From SURF-24 sp964537965 (GTDB taxonomy: Bacteria > Bacteroidota > Ignavibacteria > Ignavibacteriales > SURF-24): a stretch of DNA of 30,382 nt. Position numbers and translations under genes: made by a program. The notes beneath the pieces were generated by a model that was not told the DNA's origin, searched no databases, and saw nothing but the letters and a program-made list of their open reading frames with translations. The stretch covers positions 1 through 30,382 of the forward strand of contig CAZIDB010000026.1 in NCBI GenBank assembly GCA_964537965.1. The letters run 5' to 3'. Position 1 is the first letter of the stretch; each line of letters starts with the position of its first letter. This document shows, piece after piece, positions 1 through 9,500 of the stretch.

Positions 1-1159
1 TAAGCAGTGGATCATAAAAGACTGATATGTTTGAGAACGGATCTATGCCGGTATCAACACGAATGCCTATACCATCCGGCCTGCGATGTAATTTTATATG
101 CCCGGTTGAAGGAGCAAAATTATTATCAACGTCTTCAGCATATACACGGCATTCAATTGCATGGCCATGAATTTTTAATTCATTCTGTTTAAATGACAAT
201 TTCTGATTATCTGCAATTCTTATCTGCTCTTTAACTAAGTCAATTCCGGTTATTAATTCTGTTACAGGATGTTCAACCTGTAACCGCGTATTCATCTCAA
301 GGAAATAATAGTTTTTGTTTTTATCTACAAGGAATTCAATTGTACCGGCATTATAATATGCGCAAGCTTTTGCAGCATTTATTGCAGAATTTGTAAGACG
401 CTTCCGTAGATTATCATCAAGAAAAGTTGAAGGTGCTTCCTCAATTACTTTCTGGTGTCTTCTCTGAACCGAGCAGTCTCTTTCAAAAAGGTGCGCATAA
501 TTGCCGTGTTTATCAGCAATGATTTGTACTTCAATGTGTTTCGGATTTTCAATGAACTTTTCGATATAAACATCTGAACTTCCAAAGGCTTTTATTGCTT
601 CTCTCTGGGCGCTTTGAAATGCGGAATCAAACTCAGAACTGTCCAACACTTTTTTCATTCCTTTACCACCACCGCCGGCAGAGGCTTTTAGCAAAACAGG
701 GTAACTGATTTTTTCTGCTTCGGCTAAACCGGCCTTTAAGGATGTAATTGGAGTTGTAGTTCCCGGTACAATCGGTACATTATGTTCATTCATTAATTTC
801 CGCGCAGAAGTTTTATCGCCCATCATCCTTACAGAATTGGAAGATGGTCCGATAAATATTAACCCGGAATCTTCAACAGCTTTAATAAAATTATAATTCT
901 CCGAAAGAAAGCCATAACCCGGATGGATTGCATCAGCTTTGGTTTCTTTAGAGACATTAATAATCTTTTCAATGTTAAGGTATGATTCTGAAGCAGGTGG
1001 ATTACCGATATGGTATGCTTCATCTGCAAGACGCACGTGAAGTGAATTTCTGTCAGCATCCGAATAAACCGCTACTGAGATGATTCCGGATTCGCGGCAG
1101 GCTTTAATAATGCGTACAGCAATCTCACCCCTATTTGCAATAAGGATCTTCTTTATCAA
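1..1159 (-). CDS. accC: Biotin carboxylase subunit of an acyl-CoA carboxylase (3' end outside window)
   Basis: The product carboxylates the biotin of a carrier protein using ATP and bicarbonate, the first half-reaction of acetyl-CoA or propionyl-CoA carboxylase, in the cytosol. I read 386 codons from TTG at 1159 to the window edge without a stop or frameshift. Visible motifs are the N-terminal 'KILIANRGEIAVR', 'HPGYGFLSEN', the ATP-grasp glycine loop 'KASAGGGGKGM' (about residues 158-168), 'EKFIENPKHIE', 'RDCSVQRRHQKV' and the active-site 'EMNTRLQVEHPVTE' (about 281-295). The TTG start is chosen because it immediately precedes the conserved N-terminus and has AGAGGG just upstream. It lies 62 bases after mutS2 on the same strand. 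The 'RVYAEDVDNNFAPSTG' and 'VFYDPLL' segments resemble the alpha subunits of propionyl- or methylcrotonyl-CoA carboxylase at least as much as bacterial AccC, so the substrate is open. A C-terminal biotin carrier domain could lie beyond the window. Confidence 0.9.
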   Translation of the reverse strand, partial: MIKKILIANRGEIAVRIIKACRESGIISVAVYSDADRNSLHVRLADEAYHIGNPPASESYLNIEKIINVSKETKADAIHPGYGFLSENYNFIKAVEDSGLIFIGPSSNSVRMMGDKTSARKLMNEHNVPIVPGTTTPITSLKAGLAEAEKISYPVLLKASAGGGGKGMKKVLDSSEFDSAFQSAQREAIKAFGSSDVYIEKFIENPKHIEVQIIADKHGNYAHLFERDCSVQRRHQKVIEEAPSTFLDDNLRKRLTNSAINAAKACAYYNAGTIEFLVDKNKNYYFLEMNTRLQVEHPVTELITGIDLVKEQIRIADNQKLSFKQNELKIHGHAIECRVYAEDVDNNFAPSTGHIKLHRRPDGIGIRVDTGIDPFSNISVFYDPLL

Positions 1160-1221
1160 CTTCTTCCCTCTATTATTTTGACAAACTAAAAAGCTTTTAA
1201 TGTATGTTCTGTTTTACGATT

Positions 1222-3576
1222 TCATTTAAACTCTACAATGGTAATTCCATCACCCCCGCTTTCAATATTAGCAAAATAATATTTACTAACACCGGGATGG
1301 TCAATCAAAATATCTTTAACTAATTTTTTAAGTACTCCGGTACCTTTACCATGAAGAATTTCAACACGACCAAGACCATAGCTATAAGCATTATCAAGAA
1401 ATCTTATTATTTCAAATTCAGCTTCTTCAGGTTTCTGCCCTCTTATATCAATCCTGTATTCTGCCTGCTGCTTATAGTTGCCTGTCGCTTGTTTTTCCGC
1501 TTCTTTAATTTCTTTTCTTGTTACGTGTTCAATTTCATCAAACTTTACTTTTAATTTTATGTTACCTGCTGTAACAACTGCTGTTTCTTTTTCGGCATTT
1601 AATTCTGTTATTTTTCCGGTTATGTCAGAATCATTTAGTTTAACATTTTCACCGACAATAAACACCTTCTTCACCTTTTCTTTCTTAGCATTATCATTTT
1701 GAACAAGGTTGCTTATATCATCTTTGATGGTTGTAACCTGCTGCTTTACCTGCCTTATGATTTCCTTATCAGCTTTTTTCTCTTTGATTTCTTTTATTGC
1801 CGTTTCAACCTTTTTGTTTACATCCTTTATAAATTCTTCCGCTTTTACTTTTGCATCGTGCAGGATAATTTTTTTCTGTTCTTCTAGTTTATCAATATTT
1901 TGTTTGTATATATTTGTTAATCCTTTAAGCCTTGTATTTTCCCTTTCATAAAAATCAAGTTTCTGCTGAAGTTTCTTTGATCTTTTCTCTAGTTCAATTA
2001 AAAACTCTTCAACTTTCATTTTATCCGTATCAAGATATTGCTTTGCAAGATTAAGAAAGTTTTTACTGAAGCCGATTCTCTCTGCAACTTCAAACGCATA
2101 ACTTGAACCGGGCAAACCCTGTTGAAATTTATAGGTAGGAACAATCTTGTCAGAATCAAATTCCATTGATGCATTCTGAAAACCTTCAAGCTCATTAGCT
2201 ATAAGTTTTAATCCGCCATGATGAGTTGTAGCAAGAACTGTTGCTCTTTTATCTCTTAACGTAAGAAGTGTAGATGAAGCTAAGGCAGCACCTTCTGCAG
2301 GATCTGTTCCGGTTCCTATTTCATCAAGCAGAACAAGCGAGTCTTTATCAGCATCAGTTATAATTCTTTTAATATTTGAAAGATGAGAACTGAATGTACT
2401 TAAATCATCTTCAATTGATTGTTCATCACCAATATCCAAAAGAATTTTTTTAAAGAAGTGAAGGTTGGAATCGGGACTTGCGGGAATATGAATTCCGGAA
2501 GCAACCATTAAGGATAAAATGCCCATAGCTTTAAGTACAACAGTTTTACCGCCTGCATTAGGTCCTGTAATAAGAATTATATTTGTCTTACCGTCAATAT
2601 TAATATCAAGCGGTATAGTTGAATTCTTACCAAGCTTCTTAATAAGAAGCGGATGTCTTGCTTCAATCAATTTAAAATCTTTGTCTCCATCCAATGATGG
2701 AAAAGAACCAATTATTTCCAACGAATATTTAGCTCTTGCAAAAATACAGTCAACTGATGCTATTGTATCAAGGGCACGTTTCAATTGCTCACTGTTCTCG
2801 CCAATCCTCTTTGTAAGCTCTTTTAAGATTCTTTCAACTTCTCTTTTTTCGGCAAAGTAAAGAGAAAGAATTTCGTTATTCAGTTCAAGTGTTTCCTCCG
2901 GTTCAATATAAACAGTCTGACCTGTAGCTGATTCAGAATGGATAAATCCTTTTACATGTCTCTTATGCTCTGATTTTACCGGGACAACAATTCTACCGTC
3001 ACGCTGCGTAACATACTCTTCTCTTACAAGATAAGAATCACTTAACTCTTTTAATATTCTGTTAATAACTTTTTGTAGTGAATCAGATTTTCTTCTGACC
3101 TCTTCTCTTATTTCTTTCAGTTTAGGACTTGCATTTTCCCTAACTTCGCCATTCTCATCAATAACTTTTGAAATGTGATGTTCAATTACTTTATCAACAA
3201 AAAGATTCTGAAGAAAATCTTTTTTAATTGTCTCGGCTTCATTCTGGGTTTTTATAAACTGGAATAAATTTCTTGAAGTAACTATCAGATTAAGAAGCTC
3301 AAGAAAAGATTTACTGTCAATAGCAGTTCCTTCTATCCTGCTTAAAGATAAAATCTCGTGCAGGTTTGGGATAAAAGTAAGAGGCGGAAAGTCGTTCCTA
3401 ATTAATACTTCCTTGGCTTCACTAACATACTTCCCTTCCTGTTCTGCGTAAAACAGACTTTCGAATGGTCTTATTTCCAGGACTTGCTTTTTACCTAATT
3501 CGGTTGAAGCATAGCGTGCAATTAATAAAAGGACTTTTGGAAACTCTAATTTTTCCAGGGTAGAATTGGTTATCAT
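1222..3576 (-). CDS. mutS2: MutS2 family protein (DNA recombination / ribosome-collision ATPase with Smr nuclease domain)
   Basis: MutS2 is a cytosolic homodimeric ABC-type ATPase. Family members have been linked to suppression of recombination and, in Bacillus, to splitting collided ribosomes. The 784-residue length is typical. An N-terminal helical clamp/lever region is followed by Walker A 'GPNAGGKT' (about residue 338), the segment 'DIGDEQSIEDDLSTFSSHL', Walker B 'LVLLDEIGTGTDP' (about 415) and 'LATTHHGGLK'. A long lysine/glutamate-rich coiled coil (about 510-620) and a small beta-rich KOW-like segment lead to a C-terminal Smr domain with 'DIRG' and 'HGKGTG' (about 743). There is no MutS mismatch-recognition domain, which separates it from MutS1. 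Its ATG overlaps the stop of the upstream cvpA gene in an ATGA, implying coupled translation. Confidence 0.97.
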   Translation of the reverse strand: MITNSTLEKLEFPKVLLLIARYASTELGKKQVLEIRPFESLFYAEQEGKYVSEAKEVLIRNDFPPLTFIPNLHEILSLSRIEGTAIDSKSFLELLNLIVTSRNLFQFIKTQNEAETIKKDFLQNLFVDKVIEHHISKVIDENGEVRENASPKLKEIREEVRRKSDSLQKVINRILKELSDSYLVREEYVTQRDGRIVVPVKSEHKRHVKGFIHSESATGQTVYIEPEETLELNNEILSLYFAEKREVERILKELTKRIGENSEQLKRALDTIASVDCIFARAKYSLEIIGSFPSLDGDKDFKLIEARHPLLIKKLGKNSTIPLDINIDGKTNIILITGPNAGGKTVVLKAMGILSLMVASGIHIPASPDSNLHFFKKILLDIGDEQSIEDDLSTFSSHLSNIKRIITDADKDSLVLLDEIGTGTDPAEGAALASSTLLTLRDKRATVLATTHHGGLKLIANELEGFQNASMEFDSDKIVPTYKFQQGLPGSSYAFEVAERIGFSKNFLNLAKQYLDTDKMKVEEFLIELEKRSKKLQQKLDFYERENTRLKGLTNIYKQNIDKLEEQKKIILHDAKVKAEEFIKDVNKKVETAIKEIKEKKADKEIIRQVKQQVTTIKDDISNLVQNDNAKKEKVKKVFIVGENVKLNDSDITGKITELNAEKETAVVTAGNIKLKVKFDEIEHVTRKEIKEAEKQATGNYKQQAEYRIDIRGQKPEEAEFEIIRFLDNAYSYGLGRVEILHGKGTGVLKKLVKDILIDHPGVSKYYFANIESGGDGITIVEFK

Positions 3577-4124
3577 TTTTTGCTGGTTTTTGATTTGTTA
3601 CCTGTTTGCTTTTTAGGATTCTTTTCATCTGCGTTGCCTATGTACTCTTTAACAAGGTCTTTGCCGCCAATTAAAAATCCTATTGTTCCCGGAACAACGC
3701 TATAAACAGGTTTATAGAATAATGATTTTGAAGAAGTTTTATCGTCAGGATAATTGAAAGCAGATAATAGAAGAAAAACAAGACTAAGAAAGAATACAAC
3801 CTGGATGCTTCCCGCTGTTCCTCCAAGAATCTGGTTTAACATTTTATTTACTTTGTCGTGTGGATGAACAAGCCGTTTGATAATAGAAGCTGCAACAACT
3901 GTTAAAATAAAAAGCAACACTGAACCAATAATGCCCGACAAGTACGGTTCATCATTAAATATCGGCAGTAATAGTTTTCCGGCTGTATCAGAAAATTTTA
4001 CGGCTAAAAAAATTCCAACAATTATTCCTGCAAGTCCGATAAGCTTTCTAATAAAGCCATCTTTAAAACCAAGAATAAATCCTATCAGGAATAAAACGAT
4101 GATTATATAATCTATGTAATTCAA
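3573..4124 (-). CDS. cvpA: CvpA family membrane protein
   Basis: A small inner-membrane protein of the CvpA (colicin V production) family; the molecular role is unclear, and in some bacteria it affects envelope stress tolerance. The 183 residues begin with the family signature 'YIDYIIIVLFLIGFILGFKDGF' split across the first helix and loop (residues 3-24). Further hydrophobic segments lie at about 28-45, 63-82 and 106-123, then a lysine-rich cytosolic tail. The start is a TTG whose last two bases form part of the yqeY stop (TTGA overlap). Its own stop overlaps the mutS2 ATG (ATGA). A cvpA-mutS2 pair is a recurring arrangement in Bacteroidota-type and Firmicutes genomes. Confidence 0.9.
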   Translation of the reverse strand: MNYIDYIIIVLFLIGFILGFKDGFIRKLIGLAGIIVGIFLAVKFSDTAGKLLLPIFNDEPYLSGIIGSVLLFILTVVAASIIKRLVHPHDKVNKMLNQILGGTAGSIQVVFFLSLVFLLLSAFNYPDDKTSSKSLFYKPVYSVVPGTIGFLIGGKDLVKEYIGNADEKNPKKQTGNKSKTSKK

Positions 4125-4573
4125 TTAATCCCCAGGACTTTTTCAACAATTGTTTTAATTAATTTACCTTCTGCTTTACCTTTTAATTCTTTTACAACCA
4201 GAGGCATTAGCTTGCCGAAATCTTTCTTTTCCTTTGCATCAACTTCTGCCGCGATCTTTCTTACAATTTCTTCCACTTCATTTTCAGAAAACTGTTTTGG
4301 CAAATATTCCATTATAATTTTTAATTCGGCTTCTTCTTTTTCCGCAAGCTCCGGTCTGTTTGCATTCCGGTATTGTTCAATAGCATCCTTTCTTTTTTTC
4401 GCGGCAGTGGAAAGCATTTTTATTTCGTCATCAGGAGTAATATCTCTGCCGGAGCCGCTTTTTTCAAATTCCAAAATCAAAGCACGAATTGAACGGATGG
4501 TTTCAAGTCTTAATTTCTCTCCGGATTTCATTGCCGCTTTTAAGTCTTCATTTATTTTATCTTTTAAACTCAT
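4121..4573 (-). CDS. GatB/YqeY domain protein
   Basis: A 150-residue protein of the YqeY family. It is homologous to the C-terminal tRNA-binding part of the GatB amidotransferase subunit, and as a stand-alone protein its function is not settled. The start 'MSLKDKINEDLKAAMKSGEK' is the family N-terminus. 'LRLETIRSIRALI', 'EYLPKQFSENEVEEIV' and the C-terminal 'DFGKLMPLVVKELKGKAEGK' cover the two helical halves, so it is full length. It is first in a TTGA/ATGA-linked trio with cvpA and mutS2. An exact Bacteroidota-type promoter lies 38-70 bases upstream of the ATG. Confidence 0.93.
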   Translation of the reverse strand: MSLKDKINEDLKAAMKSGEKLRLETIRSIRALILEFEKSGSGRDITPDDEIKMLSTAAKKRKDAIEQYRNANRPELAEKEEAELKIIMEYLPKQFSENEVEEIVRKIAAEVDAKEKKDFGKLMPLVVKELKGKAEGKLIKTIVEKVLGIN

Positions 4574-4610
4574 CTAAACCTCTGCTTGTTTTGTGAAATG
4601 AATTCGGTTA

Positions 4611-4643
4611 CAAAAATACTACAATTGAAGTTAAACAGTCAAA
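4611..4643 (-). promoter_or_regulatory. Bacteroidota-type promoter for yqeY-cvpA-mutS2
   Basis: Read on the minus strand: TTTG (4643-4640), 21 bases, TATTTTTG (4618-4611). This matches TTTG-N19-21-TAnnTTTG at every defined base. The -33 element lies inside the last codons of the upstream dehydrogenase gene. Transcription would start near 4604, giving a leader of about 30 bases before the yqeY ATG at 4573. Confidence 0.6.
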
Positions 4644-5335
4644 TTATGAGGCAGCTCAATTATATTCCCGGAAACAATTTTATAGTTCTCAAAAAGGTTA
4701 TAAACAAGCCCGGCAATTTCATCCAACTTTATCAGATCAGTTTTATCTTTTACCCAACTCCTGTTTTCTTCAGTATCAAGAATGTATGGTGCGATTGCAT
4801 TAGCGCTAAGATTTATTCCTCTGCCTTCAAAAGCCAGGGTTTTTACAAGGTAATTCAAAGCAGTTTTTGAAGCGCCGTAAGCTGCTTTTTGCTTTTCGGC
4901 TTTTAAACTTGCCAATGCAGTAGTAAAACAGATTGAACCACCGGCAGATTTTTCAACAAGACGAGAAAAATGTTTTGCAATAAGGAATGAAATATTATTA
5001 TTCAGAACAAACATTTTATTCCATTCTTTGTAATCAGTCTCCCAGATATTCTTACCGCCTGAATAACCGCCAATAGTTGAAAACAAAAAGTACAAGCTAT
5101 GTTTCGATGGTTTTATTTCAGAAAAGAGTCTGGTCACCTCGTCCTCATCAGAAAGGTCCGTTACTCTTTTATATGAAATATTACCCGGAAGTGGTTCTGA
5201 GTAATCATTCATACCAAACAAAAAAACTTCATCGAATCCTTTCTTTACAAGAATATTGCTTACAACTTTACCGAGGTTTCCATCAGCACCAAAAATTAAA
5301 AGCACCTTTTCCAATTTATTTCCCTTTCCAATCAA
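4631..5335 (-). CDS. Short-chain dehydrogenase/reductase (SDR)
   Basis: A 234-residue cytosolic NAD(P)-dependent oxidoreductase of the SDR superfamily; the substrate is unknown. The N-terminal Rossmann motif is 'GADGNLGK' (residues 16-23), a variant of TGxxxGxG. The active site is 'YGASK' (Tyr153, Lys157), with 'TTALAS' supplying the expected Ser/Thr. The short length and the 'FGADGNLGK ... STIGGYSGG' pattern resemble the dihydropteridine-reductase-like branch; this is only a resemblance. The TTG start overlaps the stop of the preceding EEP gene (TTGA), so the two are translationally coupled. An internal TTG at codon 8, just before the Rossmann strand, is a possible alternative start. Confidence 0.88.
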   Translation of the reverse strand: MIGKGNKLEKVLLIFGADGNLGKVVSNILVKKGFDEVFLFGMNDYSEPLPGNISYKRVTDLSDEDEVTRLFSEIKPSKHSLYFLFSTIGGYSGGKNIWETDYKEWNKMFVLNNNISFLIAKHFSRLVEKSAGGSICFTTALASLKAEKQKAAYGASKTALNYLVKTLAFEGRGINLSANAIAPYILDTEENRSWVKDKTDLIKLDEIAGLVYNLFENYKIVSGNIIELPHNLTV

Positions 5336-6351
5336 AATATAAAATCTGCAATTACCGGAAGATGATCACTGTAACCACCAAGGTACCTGTTGCCTCCGCC
5401 ATAGGTTGGATAAGCAGCACCCATAAACTTACCGCTTTTGGTAAGAAGAAATTCCGGTTTAAATACTTCAAAGGAATTGCAATTATATTTTTTATATAAC
5501 CCGCCTGATACAATTATCTGGTCAAGCATATTCCATGTCTGCTGGTATAAATAGCTTCCTTCATCATTCATAGATTTATTGTAAGCAAGATTAACTAACT
5601 GAGAATCTGCAACTGTTTTCCCGGTTGAACAGCTATCGCCTTTGGCGTTCACCACTTCAAACAAGGATTTGCTTTCCGGTTCGTCATTAAAATCTCCCAC
5701 AGCTACAATTTTTCTGTCCGGATTTAATTTTAGTTTTTCGGAAATGCTTTTCCTTAAAACTTTTGCCGCTTCTATTCTGTTATCTTCAGATTCCTGTAAT
5801 CCGCCTCTACGAGATGGCCAGTGGTTTACATACACAACAATCGTGTCATTGTTGTTAAGAGAAAGTGTTACACAGAGAATAGTCCTTGTAGGATATTTAT
5901 CAGGTAACTTGATGTATAATGAACTCACTTCAATCAATTCCATAATTCCTGAATTATAAATAAGTCCGCAATCAATACCCCTGTTGTCAGGACTTTCGGC
6001 ATACGCAACTTTATATTTTCCTTTAGCAAGATAAGATTGTGTAAGACTATCCAGCATTGTTTTATGTTCAACTTCTTCTACTCCCAGAAGATCAGGTCCA
6101 GTGTTCTCTTTCATTGTCATAATAACTTTTGCAAGATTTTTAAATTTGTGCGTAAGCTTTTCCTGGTTCCATTCTTTTTTACTTGACGGCAGAAATTCCC
6201 GGTCATCTGTTTCAGGATCATCTGCAACATCAAACAGATTTTCCAGGTTCCAGTTGGCAACTGTCAGTTTGTTTACCTGGGCGAAGTAATTTGAAACGAT
6301 AAATAAAAAAATTAAAGTGGTAATAAGTTTTGGTTTCATTGTACTGGTCAT
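5332..6351 (-). CDS. Secreted endonuclease/exonuclease/phosphatase (EEP) family protein
   Basis: A member of the metal-dependent EEP fold (DNase I / exonuclease III / sphingomyelinase superfamily), 339 residues. The catalytic motifs are in the expected order: 'NWNLENLFD' (about 33-41), 'LGVEEVEH', 'VNHWPSRRGG', 'VGDFNDEP' and the C-terminal 'YSDHLPVIADF'. A hydrophobic N-terminal signal peptide ending near 'YFAQ' (about residue 25) points to export. There is no T9SS tail, so it is probably periplasmic. Two ATGs are available, at 6351 and 6339; the second places the lysine residues directly before the signal helix. The substrate (nucleic acid, phospholipid or sugar phosphate) cannot be told from sequence. 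It leads a two-gene unit with the overlapping SDR. Confidence 0.92.
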   Translation of the reverse strand: MTSTMKPKLITTLIFLFIVSNYFAQVNKLTVANWNLENLFDVADDPETDDREFLPSSKKEWNQEKLTHKFKNLAKVIMTMKENTGPDLLGVEEVEHKTMLDSLTQSYLAKGKYKVAYAESPDNRGIDCGLIYNSGIMELIEVSSLYIKLPDKYPTRTILCVTLSLNNNDTIVVYVNHWPSRRGGLQESEDNRIEAAKVLRKSISEKLKLNPDRKIVAVGDFNDEPESKSLFEVVNAKGDSCSTGKTVADSQLVNLAYNKSMNDEGSYLYQQTWNMLDQIIVSGGLYKKYNCNSFEVFKPEFLLTKSGKFMGAAYPTYGGGNRYLGGYSDHLPVIADFIF

Positions 6352-6370
6352 TTAGTTAAAGAATACGGTT

Positions 6371-6402
6371 AAAATCTATGAAAAAATCCCAAGCTCTACA
6401 AA
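6371..6402 (-). promoter_or_regulatory. Bacteroidota-type promoter for the EEP gene
   Basis: Minus strand: TTTG (6402-6399), 20 bases, TAGATTTT (6378-6371). It differs from TTTG-N19-21-TAnnTTTG only at the last base. The predicted start is near 6364, a very short leader to the ATG at 6351 or a 25-base leader to the ATG at 6339. Confidence 0.45.
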
Positions 6403-6437
6403 AACAAAATTTTTCAATAATTTTTTATAAAAAAAAC

Positions 6438-6469
6438 TTTGCTTGAACGGGATGTCATTCTTAATTTAG
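6438..6469 (+). promoter_or_regulatory. Bacteroidota-type promoter for the C39-like surface protein
   Basis: TTTG (6438-6441), 20 bases, TAATTTAG (6462-6469), with one mismatch in the -7 box. Transcription would start near 6476, about 27 bases before the ATG. It is divergent from the EEP promoter, and the two -33 elements are about 35 bases apart. Confidence 0.45.
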
Positions 6470-6502
6470 AAAAGCAAATTAAATTTATTTTAAGGTTTAT
6501 AA

Positions 6503-9500
6503 ATGAAATTCAGATCTGTAGTTCCTTTGTTCTTATTATTTGTTTTTACTTCAGTTTTGCAAATAAATGCTTCATCAGCTAAAAATGATGAAGGATATTT
6601 TTCGAATCCTTTTCAAACAAAATACGGTACAGTTGTAAGTAATGAATATGAGTCCGCAATTTATCTTATAAATAGTTCAACTATTGAAGAACTTCTAAAT
6701 ACTCCCGGATGCGGAAGATTCTTAAGTATTAACAAAGAAAGTAACCTGATTGGTTTCAAACTAATAAATCCTGAAAATGGATTACAGTGCCCTGCTATTC
6801 TTGATTTAAGTAACAGAGAAATTACAAGACTAGAACAAGAGACAGAAAACGCCGGTCAGGTTTCATTTGCAGATGATGGTTCGATTGTTTACACAGTTCA
6901 GAATAAATTATTCGCAGTTAAAGGAAATGAAAAAACTATTTATGATTTAGGTCTGTATTCAAACCGGACACCTGTTTCACCGGACGGGAAAAAAATAATA
7001 TTTAAAGATGATAATGATCAGCTTTGGATATTTAATTTACAAACAAAAAACAAATTGAAGATAACCGATTCCAAAATAGGTTACGGCAATGCAGCATGGT
7101 CACCTGATGGTAAGAATGTTGTTTTTACTTCAGTGGGTACTGATATTTTTGTTTTCAACCTGCTTAATAATTCTGTCACTTCAATTGGAGAAGGTGAAAA
7201 TCCTTCATGGTCACAAGATGGGAAATATATAGTTTATCATAAGAAGGAAATTGATTTTAACAAAGTTACATTGATTAACTCAGATATTTATATAGCCAGC
7301 TCTGATGGCTTGCTTAAAAGAAAGCTAACCGACACACCTGATGAAATAGAACTTGACGCAAAATTTTCTGATTCAGGTGAAATTATTTATCACAACTACT
7401 TAAAAAGAGAAATATTAGAGAAGAAAGTTGAATCAAACATCCTGAATAAAGCTGCGGCAGGAAATGTTATTTTTAAGCTGGATGCTTCTTTAAACTTACA
7501 ATTTTATAATCCTGGAAATAAAAAAAGCAGCATTGTAAAATCAAATTCTGTAGTCGACTGGGTGCACATTCACCAGGTTTGGGATACAAGAAGCTCAGGT
7601 AGCTGGTACCAGAATGGTGAAGGATATGTTTGTTGCGGCGCCACTTCTGCAATGGAAGTTTTAGCTTCATATGGAATATTAAAACCATGGCCATTTACAA
7701 CATACGGACATACTTCTAACTATGGTTTGTACATTTCGGATTCGTATACTTTTAATGGTTATACATATTCAGGTTATGACGGATGGCCTTCAGGTGCTCA
7801 TGGTTATATGTGGAACGGAAGCGGTTCACCTTATGCAAATACTGTTGGCTTTCTTAAAAGACATGGAATTACTAATACTAAAAGAGATGAAAGCGTTGGT
7901 TGGAGCAATGTTATAAATGAAATAAATGCAGGATATCCTTATATAGTCTGCAGCACAGGTTTAACATCAGGACATATAGTTGTCATAGTTGGGCAATATG
8001 GAACCGGGCATACTGTTATTTGCAATGATCCTTACGGTGACAAGAATGCAGGAAGTTACGGTGCTCTTAGAAACGGTAAGAATGCAATATATGACTGGTC
8101 AGATGCAAACACCGGAAGAGTGAAAGTGACACCGGTTGTCTGGGCTGTTACAGCACGCTTTCAGCCAAACATTGTTCCTGAAATTCTTTCATACTCACCT
8201 GCTTCATCAGCCGATAGCGTATCAGGTTCAGAGGTTATTTCAATAAACTTTACTCAGCAGATGGATTCTGCTTCTACAATAAATGCTTTTAAAATTGAAC
8301 CGGCAATTGATGGAAAATTTGTCTGGCAGGAATATCATCAGACGCTAACATTTAAATCAAATACACCTTTTACCAAATCAACCAAATATGTTATAACTAT
8401 TGATACAACTGCGAAAAGTGTCTGGGCAACTAATCTTACTAATGAATTTAAAATGGAGTTTAATGTTAAAAGCAGGGAAAATCTTTGTATAACAAAATAT
8501 TACCCGGGAAATAACCAGGAGGATGTAAGCACAACTGTCCAGTTTAATGTTTTATTTGATGCGGAAGTTGCAGATAATGCTTTCGTAGGAAATGTTCTGC
8601 TTTTTAATCCTGCGGGCAGCAGAGTTACTTTGACAGGTGTAAAAATAAAATTAATTGATGATAAGACTTACCTGACATTTGAACCAAAGAATGCGCTGGA
8701 TTCAAAAAGCAAGTATACATTGTTATATTGCAGCAAGATTAACGATGTTGAGAATTACTTTTTAAAAGACACTTTAAGAATTTATTTTACTACAGAAGAT
8801 GCCGTCAATATTTCCGGTAATTTGATTGATGATTTTGAAGCAATTAAAGATTGGCAAAAGCCTTCTTATAGTGAAAGTACAACCGGTGTTGATACTTTAG
8901 CTTCCTCATTCAAAGTAAATAATTCAAGAAAATATCATGGCTCATACACTGGAAAGTTAACCTATTCATTCTCCAACGATGTTGGCGGACTATGCAGAAT
9001 TTATAATTCGGCAAAACCGGATTTAAGTTCTAAACTGAATTCCCATCTTGGTTTTTATGTGTTCGGAGATAACAGTAAAAATATTCTGGAATTATGGTTT
9101 GATGAAAATGGTATTGATAAAAACATAGTAGTAGATACTTTAAACTGGACCGGTTGGAAATTTAAATCGCTGGATTTATCTGCACTTAATTTTGGCGGCG
9201 AGGTTCATCTTAACAGCATTGCAGTAAAACAAGCTGATGGCGCCGGATTATCCGGTGAAATATATTTTGATGATTTAATGACGTTCATAACTACTGATGT
9301 TACCAATGAAAATGATAATCAAATACCAACTGAATATGCGCTTTATCAGAATTTTCCGAATCCGTTTAATCCAATTACAACTATCAATTATTCCATGCCG
9401 ACAGACAGCCGGGTTAATATTTCAATTTATAATTCTCTTGGTGAAATGGTTGAACAAATTATTGACGAGAACTTACCGAAAGGATTTCATCAGCTTAGAT

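Noticed and set aside
859..1059. 66-codon minus-strand frame within the biotin carboxylase region
   Set aside because: It is out of frame with the continuous biotin carboxylase reading frame that I translated from 1159 to 1.
1351..2860. Several plus-strand open frames within mutS2
   Set aside because: They are antisense to a gene with complete MutS2 motifs, and their phenylalanine/serine-rich peptides are what antisense of lysine/glutamate codons gives.
4212..4577. 121-codon plus-strand frame over yqeY
   Set aside because: Antisense shadow; YqeY on the minus strand is full length with family motifs.
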